Source: Marinimicrobium locisalis (GTDB lineage: Bacteria; Pseudomonadota; Gammaproteobacteria; Pseudomonadales; Cellvibrionaceae). From it: a stretch of 64,000 bases of DNA. This document shows positions 26,315 to 33,406 of the stretch, one piece after another. Position 1 is the first letter of the stretch; every line of letters starts with the position of its first letter. The notes beneath the pieces were generated by a model, which did no database searches, was not told where the DNA came from, and saw nothing but the letters and a program-made list of their open reading frames with translations. Position numbers and translations under genes: made by a program. Where the stretch lies: NCBI RefSeq assembly GCF_039822625.1, contig NZ_JBDLLG010000004.1, positions 1-64,000 of the forward strand. The letters run 5' to 3'.

Positions 26315-27199
26315 CTACCGGTTTTTCAAGTAATCATCGAACTGCTCGCCAATTTCGCTGTGGCGAACGCCGTATTCAATGTTGGCTTTCATATAGCCGA
26401 GCTTGGAGCCGCAATCGTGGCTTTGGCCCGTCAGGCGGAAGGCTTCGACGGTCTCGTCGGTTACCAAGGCGTCCAGGGAGTCGGTCAGCTGGATTTCACC
26501 GCCAGCACCGGGCGGGGTTTTAGCCAGCAGGTCCCAGGTGGATTGGGACAGTACGTAACGGCCGACGATGGCCATATTGGAGGGCGCGGCGTCTTTTTCC
26601 GGTTTTTCCACCATGCCTTTGAGGGCGGCGTATTCGCCCTGCTCCAGTTCCGCTCCGCCACAGTCGACAACGCCGTATTTGTGGACCACGTCCCAGGGCA
26701 CGTCTTCCACCAAGATCTGGCTGTGGCCGGTTTCGTCATAGCGTTTGGTCATGCCGGCGAGGTTGTCTTTGCTCAAGTTGCAGTGGTGCTTGTCGATGAG
26801 CACGTCGGGCAACAATACGGCGAAGGGTTCTTCGCCGACCACGGGGCGAGCGCATAGGATGGCGTGGCCCAGCCCTTTGGCTTCGGCTTGCCGCACGGAT
26901 ATGACGGTCAGACCCGGCGGGGTGATGGATCGGACTTCTTCGAGCAGGGAGCGCTTGAGGCGCGCTTCGAGTTGGGCTTCGAGTTCGAAGCTGGTGTCGA
27001 AGTGGTTTTCGATGGAGTTTTTGCTGGCGTGGGTGACGAGGACAATTTCTTTGATGCCGGCGGCGGCGGCTTCTTCGATGACGTATTGAATCAGCGGCCG
27101 GTCAACCACGGGCAGCATTTCTTTGGGGATGGCTTTGGTGGCCGGGAGCATTCGGGTGCCAAGCCCGGCGACGGGGATGACGGCTTTTTTGATCTGCAT
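26315..27199 (-). CDS. galU: UTP-glucose-1-phosphate uridylyltransferase
   Basis: 294-residue enzyme making UDP-glucose from UTP and glucose-1-phosphate. The N-terminus KKAVIPVAGLGTRMLPATKA holds the nucleotide-binding loop, with KEMLPVVDRPLIQYVIEEA next and GLGHAILCARPVVGEEPFAV further on. AAGGAG six bases before the ATG fixes the start. Lies between the phosphomannomutase gene and manC in a nucleotide-sugar block. Confidence 0.96.
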   Translation of the reverse strand: MQIKKAVIPVAGLGTRMLPATKAIPKEMLPVVDRPLIQYVIEEAAAAGIKEIVLVTHASKNSIENHFDTSFELEAQLEARLKRSLLEEVRSITPPGLTVISVRQAEAKGLGHAILCARPVVGEEPFAVLLPDVLIDKHHCNLSKDNLAGMTKRYDETGHSQILVEDVPWDVVHKYGVVDCGGAELEQGEYAALKGMVEKPEKDAAPSNMAIVGRYVLSQSTWDLLAKTPPGAGGEIQLTDSLDALVTDETVEAFRLTGQSHDCGSKLGYMKANIEYGVRHSEIGEQFDDYLKNR

Positions 27200-27291
27200 A
27201 ACGTACTCCTTTTGATTTGGGGTCTCGTTCCCAAGAGTTGTGTTTGGTCAGTTTCTGAGCCTGGAGGTCTTCATAACGTCCGGTCAGGATA

Positions 27292-27382
27292 CCGGGCACT
27301 CCACTTCCAAAACGCGATGAATACTTCCCTGTAGCTCCCTCTCTTCATCCCTGAAGAGAGGGTTTGGAAGTGGAGTGCCCGG
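27292..27382. repeat. Palindromic element, third core type
   Basis: Perfect 20-bp inverted arms (27292-27311 and 27363-27382). Allowing a few mismatches they extend outward to about 31 bp. The 51-base core has ACGCGATGAATACTTCC, a TAC/GTA pairing around TTCCCT, and a perfect 11-bp hairpin CCCTCTCTTCA / TGAAGAGAGGG with loop TCCC at 27337-27362. It lies in the gap between the phosphomannomutase stop and galU. Same architecture as the other copies, but with a different core sequence. Confidence 0.8.
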
Positions 27383-27410
27383 CACCCTGCCCTACGTGGT
27401 ATACGTCCAG

Positions 27411-28766
27411 CTATTGATTTAACAGCGCTAAAACTTCATCCGTTTTTTCCTGGACGAGCTTCTTGTCCCCACGGCTTTCTGCATTAAGGCGGACGACGGG
27501 TTCGGTGTTGGACATGCGCAGGTTGAAGCGCCAGTTGTCGAATTCCATGCTAATGCCGTCGGCGCGGTCGATGGCTTTGGCCTGGTCTTTGTAATGATCG
27601 TAGACCCGGTCAATGGCGGCGGCTGCGTCGTCGACTTTGCTGTTGATTTCACCCGGGGACGGGAAGCGGTCGATGCATTCCTGTAGCAGCTGGGAGAGGG
27701 TTTCGCCCTTGCGGCCGATGAGTTCGGCCACCAGCAGCCAGGGGATCATGCCGCTGTCGCAGTAGGCGAAGTCGCGGAAGTAGTGGTGGGCGCTCATTTC
27801 GCCGCCGTAGATGGCGTCTTCCTGGCGCATCCGTTCCTTGATAAAGGAGTGGCCGGTTTTGGATTGGATGGCGGTGCCGCCGTGTTTTTCGCAGATGTCG
27901 ATGGTGTTCCAGGTCAGCCGGGGGTCATGGATGATTTTGCTGCCGGGAACCTTGAGCAGGAAGGCTTCGGCGAGCAGGCCGACGATGTAGTAGCCTTCGG
28001 TGAATTCGCCCTTTTCATCAAACAGGAAACAACGGTCGAAGTCCCCGTCCCAGGCGATCCCCATGTCGGCACCGTGTTCAATGACCGCTTCGCTAGTAGA
28101 GGCACGGTTTTCACGCAGCAGGGGGTTGGGGATGCCGTTGGGGAAGGTCGGGTCCGGGTCGTGGTGGACTTTGATGAACTCAATCATCGGCAGGTGCGGC
28201 TCGATGGCGTCGATGACGTGACCGGCGGCGCCGTTACCGGAGTTCACGACCAGCTTCAGGGGTTTGAGTTTGCGGGTATCCACGTAGCTCAGCAGGTGCT
28301 GGATGTAGTCTTCCAGGACCGAACCCTTGCGGTATTCACCTCGCTTGCTCTCGTCCACCGGCGGGAAGTCGTTGGCTTCGGCCATGGCCTGAATGTCGTT
28401 CAGACCGGTGTCACCACTGATGGGGCGGGAGCCCTCGCGCACCATCTTCATGCCGTTGTAGTCGATGGGGTTGTGGCTGGCGGTCACCACTATGCCCCCG
28501 TCCGCCTTCAAGTGGCTGGTGGCGAAGTAGATTTCTTCGGTTCCGCACAGGCCGATGTCGATGACGTCGGCTCCGGCGTCTTGCAAGCCGCGAGCAACAG
28601 CGAGTTTGAGGGTCTCGCTGGTTTCGCGGACATCACCACCGACCACGACGGTCTTGGGCTTGAGAAATTCAGCAAAGGCGCGACCAATACGATAGACGAT
28701 GTCTTCGTTCAGCTCTTCGCCCAGTTGGCCGCGGATATCGTAGGCTTTGAAACAAGTTAGGCTCAT
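27411..28766 (-). CDS. manB: Phosphomannomutase (CpsG/ManB type)
   Basis: 451-residue alpha-D-phosphohexomutase converting mannose-6-phosphate to mannose-1-phosphate. The phosphoserine loop is GIVVTASHNPIDYNGMK (Ser97), the metal loop DGDFDRCFLFDEKG, and the sugar-specificity region GGEMSAHHYFRDFAYCDSGM. It is closer to the ManB/CpsG group than to bifunctional AlgC-like enzymes, judged by length and by the FKAYDIRGQLGEELN start. Upstream of galU and manC on the same strand. Confidence 0.92.
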   Translation of the reverse strand: MSLTCFKAYDIRGQLGEELNEDIVYRIGRAFAEFLKPKTVVVGGDVRETSETLKLAVARGLQDAGADVIDIGLCGTEEIYFATSHLKADGGIVVTASHNPIDYNGMKMVREGSRPISGDTGLNDIQAMAEANDFPPVDESKRGEYRKGSVLEDYIQHLLSYVDTRKLKPLKLVVNSGNGAAGHVIDAIEPHLPMIEFIKVHHDPDPTFPNGIPNPLLRENRASTSEAVIEHGADMGIAWDGDFDRCFLFDEKGEFTEGYYIVGLLAEAFLLKVPGSKIIHDPRLTWNTIDICEKHGGTAIQSKTGHSFIKERMRQEDAIYGGEMSAHHYFRDFAYCDSGMIPWLLVAELIGRKGETLSQLLQECIDRFPSPGEINSKVDDAAAAIDRVYDHYKDQAKAIDRADGISMEFDNWRFNLRMSNTEPVVRLNAESRGDKKLVQEKTDEVLALLNQ

Positions 28767-28860
28767 CTTCGTTCCGTCCAGTGTCGTGTCTGTAGGATTG
28801 GAGTCGTCGTGTTTGCGTCGTCGTATTCTATTCTAACCGTCGCTAGGCGCTCGCTGCCGC

Positions 28861-29538
28861 TCAGGCGTTCACGGTTTTAAGAATTTGCTCAAGTACTTCA
28901 TCAATGCTGAGATCGGTGCTGTCCAGGCAATGGGCGTCCTCTGCCGGTTTCAGCGGAGAGACGCTGCGCTCACTGTCCTGCTGGTCCCGCCGACGAATGT
29001 CTTCCGCCAAGGCCTCCACGTCTACTTTTTCACCTTTTTCCAGAAGCTGCAAGTAGCGGCGCTCAGCTCTGGCCTCCGGGCTGGCGGTCAGAAATATTTT
29101 GACTCGAGCGTCGGGGAACACGGTGGTTCCCATATCACGACCATCGGCCACTAGGCCAGGTTCCTTTCGAAAATCACGTTGGCGTTGAAGCAAGGCTTCT
29201 CGCACCGGCGAATAAGCCGCCACTTTTGAGGCATTCATACTGACCGCCTCGGTGCGAATCTCGCGGGAAACGTCACGGTCTTTCAGCAAAACTCGAGTTT
29301 CAGTGCCATCGGCTTCAAAAGCCACGTTCAAATGCCGAGCGATTTTAGCGACGGCCTCTGGATCGTCGATATCGACTCGCTCATTCATGGCCGCCAATGC
29401 GGTAAGGCGGTACAAGGCGCCACTATCGAGCAGGTGGTAACCCAGCCGGCTGGCCACCAGTCGGCTTAACGTACCCTTCCCGGCCCCGCTGGGGCCATCG
29501 ATGGTAATCACGGGTGTAAGAGGTTCTTTGGGAGTCAC
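28861..29538 (-). CDS. cmk: Cytidylate kinase
   Basis: 225-residue kinase phosphorylating CMP and dCMP. P-loop ITIDGPSGAGKGTLSRLVA at the N-terminus, DSGALYRLTALAA, GRDMGTTVFPDARVKIFLTA and the lid RRDQQDSERSVSPL are all present. The start codon is GTG at 29538 (VTPKEPLTP); no ATG lies before the P-loop. It is normally followed by rpsA; here rpsA is about 4.4 kb further on. Confidence 0.96.
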   Translation of the reverse strand: MTPKEPLTPVITIDGPSGAGKGTLSRLVASRLGYHLLDSGALYRLTALAAMNERVDIDDPEAVAKIARHLNVAFEADGTETRVLLKDRDVSREIRTEAVSMNASKVAAYSPVREALLQRQRDFRKEPGLVADGRDMGTTVFPDARVKIFLTASPEARAERRYLQLLEKGEKVDVEALAEDIRRRDQQDSERSVSPLKPAEDAHCLDSTDLSIDEVLEQILKTVNA

Positions 29539-29574
29539 TCGGGTTCGCTTCCTAGGGCTCGTTCAATCAATGGG

Positions 29575-30285
29575 TCACAAAGTTTCAATGGAGGAGGCGA
29601 TCTGGCGGCAGCGCGCGATCGGGTCCTCTGCCCGGGAAATGGGCCGTCCGATGACGAGGTAGTGGCTACCAGCGGCAATCGCCTCCTCCGGCGTCAGAGT
29701 GCGGCGCTGGTCATCAGCGGCGCTATCCGCCGGGCGAATACCGGGGGTGACCAAACAGAAATCCTCTCCGTGACGGCTTTTCAGGGCGGCGGCTTCCTGG
29801 GGTGAGCATACCACACCGTCCAGGCCGCTTTGATGGCTTAGCTCCGCCAGGTGCATCACCTGCTCCATGGGGGAGCGAGCCACGCCGGTGCTGGCCAAGT
29901 CTTCCGCGGACATGCTGGTAAGAACGGTAACACCGATAAGCAAAGGCCGCCGACCGGAGGCTTTGTCCACCGCCTCGCGAGCCGCTGACATCATTCTCTC
30001 GCCACCACTGGCGTGGACATTGACCATCCAGATGCCGAGATCGGCGGCCGCTCTGACCGCTCCGGCCACGGTGTTGGGAATATCGTGAAATTTGAGATCG
30101 AGAAAAAGATCAAACCCCAGATCCTGAAGCCGTTCCACCACTTTCGGGCCACTGCGGGTGAACAGCTCCTTGCCGACCTTCAGGCGGCAATACTCTGGAG
30201 ACAAGCGACGCGCCATGGTCAGGCAATCATCGAGGTTATCGTAGTCCATGGCGACAACGATCCTTGGAGCCTCGGGTTTGGGCAT
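29575..30285 (-). CDS. pyrF: Orotidine 5'-phosphate decarboxylase
   Basis: Final enzyme of UMP synthesis (236 residues). The catalytic DLKFHDIPNTVAGAV segment is visible near residue 62, preceded by RLKVGKELFTRSGP and followed by GVTVLTSM and VTPGIRPADSAADDQRR. Start MPKPEAPRIVV at 30285 has AGGGGA seven bases upstream. An intrinsic terminator ends only 17 bases before this ATG, leaving little room for a private promoter. Confidence 0.96.
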   Translation of the reverse strand: MPKPEAPRIVVAMDYDNLDDCLTMARRLSPEYCRLKVGKELFTRSGPKVVERLQDLGFDLFLDLKFHDIPNTVAGAVRAAADLGIWMVNVHASGGERMMSAAREAVDKASGRRPLLIGVTVLTSMSAEDLASTGVARSPMEQVMHLAELSHQSGLDGVVCSPQEAAALKSRHGEDFCLVTPGIRPADSAADDQRRTLTPEEAIAAGSHYLVIGRPISRAEDPIARCRQIASSIETL

Positions 30286-30301
30286 AATGGTCCCCCTGAA
30301 C

Positions 30302-30334
30302 AAAAAAAGCCCGGATCCACAAGGATCCAGGCTG
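30302..30334 (-). terminator. Intrinsic terminator immediately upstream of pyrF
   Basis: On the minus strand AGCCTGGATCC, loop TTGT, GGATCCGGGCT is followed by TTTTTTTG. It would end a transcript coming from the ComEA-like gene, or act as an attenuator in the pyrF leader. Confidence 0.85.
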
Positions 30335-30405
30335 CCATTAAATCAAATTTGGCATTAAATTGCAGCGTCTAATCTTCAGTTACCAGAAGCTTGGCCATCA
30401 GGAGA

Positions 30406-30440
30406 GAGTGTCTGGTGTCAGGAGAAAAGTGCAGACACTC
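30406..30440. other. Inverted repeat downstream of the ComEA-like gene
   Basis: GAGTGTCTG and CAGACACTC pair perfectly around a 17-base loop. Not followed by a T-run. It may be a stability hairpin or part of the pyrF leader. Confidence 0.4.
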
Positions 30441-30462
30441 CCGTCAGGACCTGATGCGACCA

Positions 30463-30729
30463 TCACCTCAGCGTGATGTTTTCGCGGTTTTCTTCAATCG
30501 TCGCCTCGCCGATGCCGCGAACCTCCGCCAGCTGATTCACGCTGACAAACTCGCCATTGGCCTCACGCCACGCCAGAATGGCTTGCGCTTTCTTCTCGCC
30601 GATACCATCAAGCTGTGACAGGGACGCCACATCAGCGGTATTGATATTGACGGGTGCGGCGGGCTCGGCCCAGGCCGCGACACTGAGCAGCAGTGCGAAA
30701 GAACATAGGAAAGACGAAATCAGTTTCAT
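30463..30729 (-). CDS. ComEA-like helix-hairpin-helix protein
   Basis: 88-residue secreted protein: an N-terminal signal peptide (KLISSFLCSFALLLSVAAWA) and then a single helix-hairpin-helix DNA-binding pair (NINTADVASLSQLDGIGEKK and EFVSVNQLAEVRGIGEATIE). It matches short ComEA-family proteins of gammaproteobacteria, implicated in binding DNA in the periplasm during uptake. The ATG at 30729 has AAGGAG six bases upstream; an upstream in-frame codon at 30747 lacks one. Confidence 0.88.
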   Translation of the reverse strand: MKLISSFLCSFALLLSVAAWAEPAAPVNINTADVASLSQLDGIGEKKAQAILAWREANGEFVSVNQLAEVRGIGEATIEENRENITLR

Positions 30730-30972
30730 AATGAACTCCTTTTTCAAACGTTATCGATTGGATTACTCAACGTCGTCCGACGACGTTGGATATAGAGTAG
30801 AGGCACAAGCGTTTGGCGCGTAGGGGAAAAAACACAGAGAGTTTGTAGGAAATCGCCGACAAGATTTTGTCGTTTGAACTCAGTCACATTATGAGGCGGT
30901 TGATGGAGAGAAGTCGGTTGGCAGATCGGTCGACCTGCCCAATTTTTGAACAGACCGACCGAACCACTCTCG

Positions 30973-32385
30973 TTACAGCTTGGAAATATCCTTGGCATCC
31001 CAGTGCGGAAAGTGCTTGCGCACCAGCGCATTGAATTCCAATTCAAACTCACTGAACTGTTGGTGCGACGTATTGGCGCAACGCAAGCCCTCAATCACCA
31101 TGCCGGCGCCAACGGTAATGTTGGTTAACCGATCAATAACAACAAAGGAGCCGGTAAAACGATGGTTCGGGTAAGCATCCACCACCACCGGCTGACTGAA
31201 GGTCAAGTCCGCCACGGCGATATCGTTTAACTGAAGCTTATCACCGGGCTTCTGCTCCTGGGTATTCACATCCACCAGGTAATCCACCTCTTCGAGGTGT
31301 CCCGAAACGACCTTGCTGGCAAACTTGAAGAGGTACTCCTTTCCGGGTTGCCCCACATCCTCGTGCATCCAGACCAGGTGGGCTTTCAGGTGGTTGGTTT
31401 GCTCGACCGTGTCCGAGGCGTGCACAATCATGTCGCCGCGACTGACATCAATCTCGTCTTCCAGGGTCAGTGTCACGGCCTGACTCACGAAAGCTTCTTG
31501 CAAGTCGCCATCAAAGGTCACGATGGACTTCACTTTACTGGTTTTGCCGGAAGGCAACACCTTGATAGCGTCGCCCACTTTTACCACGCCGGAGGCGATA
31601 GTGCCGCAAAAGCCGCGAAAGTTCAGGTGTGGACGGTTAACGTACTGGACAGGAAAACGGAAATCGTCGAAATTGCGCTCAGCCATTACCGGCGCATTTT
31701 CCAGAATCTCCATTAGCGTTGGGCCGGTGTACCAATCACAGCGCTCACTGCGATTAACCACATTGTCGCCTTCCAGCGCTGACATCGGCACGAACTGCAC
31801 ATCTTTCATGCCCAGTTTCTGGGCAAAGTTCAAGTAATCGTCTTTAATGTGGTTGTACACTTCTTCACTGAAGCCTTCCAGGTCCATTTTATTGACTGCC
31901 ACCACGATGTGCTTGATACCCAACAATGAGGCAATATAGCTATGGCGACGGGTTTGGGTCATCACCCCATGGCGGGCGTCAATCAAAATGACCGCTAGGT
32001 CACAGGTAGACGCGCCCGTAGCCATGTTGCGAGTGTATTGCTCGTGTCCGGGCGTATCGGCAATGATGAACTTACGCTTGGCGGTGGAAAAATAACGGTA
32101 CGCCACATCAATGGTAATGCCCTGCTCCCGCTCGGCCTGCAGGCCATCCACCAACAGCGCCAGGTCCACCTTCTCCCCGGTGGTACCGTACTTGGTGCTA
32201 TCGGAGTTGATGGACTCAAGCTGATCTTCGTAGATCATTTTCGAGTCGTGCAACAAACGACCAATGAGGGTGCTTTTGCCATCATCGACGCTACCACAGG
32301 TCAGAAAACGCAACAGTTCTTTGTTTTCATGCTGTTCGAGATAGGCATCGATATCGGTTTCGATCAGTTCGCTTTGGTGACTCAT
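30973..32385 (-). CDS. cysN: Sulfate adenylyltransferase subunit 1 (GTPase)
   Basis: 470-residue GTPase subunit of ATP sulfurylase, driving formation of adenylyl sulfate. GTP-binding motifs: TCGSVDDGKSTLIGRLLHDS, ADTPGHEQYTRNMATGAS and VVAVNKMDLEG. It lacks the CysC kinase fusion found in some relatives. It follows cysD after 2 bases. A domain II/III EF-Tu-like C-terminus is evident (VNRPHLNFRGFCGTIASG). Confidence 0.97.
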   Translation of the reverse strand: MSHQSELIETDIDAYLEQHENKELLRFLTCGSVDDGKSTLIGRLLHDSKMIYEDQLESINSDSTKYGTTGEKVDLALLVDGLQAEREQGITIDVAYRYFSTAKRKFIIADTPGHEQYTRNMATGASTCDLAVILIDARHGVMTQTRRHSYIASLLGIKHIVVAVNKMDLEGFSEEVYNHIKDDYLNFAQKLGMKDVQFVPMSALEGDNVVNRSERCDWYTGPTLMEILENAPVMAERNFDDFRFPVQYVNRPHLNFRGFCGTIASGVVKVGDAIKVLPSGKTSKVKSIVTFDGDLQEAFVSQAVTLTLEDEIDVSRGDMIVHASDTVEQTNHLKAHLVWMHEDVGQPGKEYLFKFASKVVSGHLEEVDYLVDVNTQEQKPGDKLQLNDIAVADLTFSQPVVVDAYPNHRFTGSFVVIDRLTNITVGAGMVIEGLRCANTSHQQFSEFELEFNALVRKHFPHWDAKDISKL

Positions 32386-32387
32386 AA

Positions 32388-33299
32388 TTAAAAGTACCCC
32401 TCCTGCTTCTTCTTCTCCATGGAGCCGGCGCTGTCATGGTCGATGACGCGGCCCTGGCGCTCGGAGGTTTTCGTCAGCAGCATTTCCTGAATAATTTCCG
32501 GCAAGGTAGTGGCTTCGGATTCGACGGCCCCGGTCAGCGGGTAGCAACCCAGTGTGCGGAAGCGCACCATCTTTTCTTGCGGCTTCTCGCCGGGTTCGAG
32601 CGGCATGCGGTCATCGTCCACCATAATCAGCGTTCCGTCGCGCTCAACAACTGGGCGTTTAGCGGCGTAGTACAGCGGAACAAGCGGTATCTGCTCCAAG
32701 TGGATGTATTGCCAAATATCCAGCTCAGTCCAATTGGACAGAGGGAACACACGGATGCTCTCGCCCTTATCGACCCGGCCGTTATAAATGTTCCACAGTT
32801 CCGGACGCTGGTTTTTCGGATCCCAGCGGTGATGTTTGTCTCGGAAGGAGTAGACCCGCTCCTTAGCGCGGGACTTCTCTTCGTCCCGCCGGGCGCCACC
32901 AAAGGCGGCATCGAACTTGTATTTGTTCAAAGCCTGCTTGAGTGACTGGGTTTTCATGATGTCAGTGTGTTTGGCACTGCCATGGGTAAAGGGGCCCACG
33001 CCCATTTTTACCCCTTCTTCGTTGATATGAACGATGAGGTCCCAGCCCAACTCCTTGAGGCGATTGTCGCGGAACTCGATCATTTCCCGGAACTTCCAGG
33101 TGGTGTCGACGTGCAACAACGGGAAAGGCGGCTTGCCGGGATGGAAGGCTTTTTGCGCCAGATGCATCATGACCGCGGAATCTTTACCAATGGAGTAAAG
33201 CATCACGGGGTTATCAAACTCGGCGGCCACTTCACGAATAATGTGAATACTCTCCGCCTCGAGCTGTTTCAAATGGGTGAGATTGTATTGGTCAGACAT
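32388..33299 (-). CDS. cysD: Sulfate adenylyltransferase subunit 2
   Basis: Catalytic subunit of ATP sulfurylase, 303 residues. The PP-loop YSIGKDSAVMMHLAQKAF lies near residue 42 and FGGARRDEEKSRAKERVYSF in the middle. The start MSDQYNLTHLKQLE at 33299 matches the family; an in-frame GTG 12 bases upstream is less likely. Confidence 0.97.
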   Translation of the reverse strand: MSDQYNLTHLKQLEAESIHIIREVAAEFDNPVMLYSIGKDSAVMMHLAQKAFHPGKPPFPLLHVDTTWKFREMIEFRDNRLKELGWDLIVHINEEGVKMGVGPFTHGSAKHTDIMKTQSLKQALNKYKFDAAFGGARRDEEKSRAKERVYSFRDKHHRWDPKNQRPELWNIYNGRVDKGESIRVFPLSNWTELDIWQYIHLEQIPLVPLYYAAKRPVVERDGTLIMVDDDRMPLEPGEKPQEKMVRFRTLGCYPLTGAVESEATTLPEIIQEMLLTKTSERQGRVIDHDSAGSMEKKKQEGYF

Positions 33300-33406
33300 T
33301 CCACTTAACACTGTTTGGGGGCGATGGCCGGCGTGGCCGCACTCCGCCCCGGGTGACTGGGATTACGAAAAAGCAAGCGCATTATAGAGGAAGACCCCTC
33401 TGTTCT

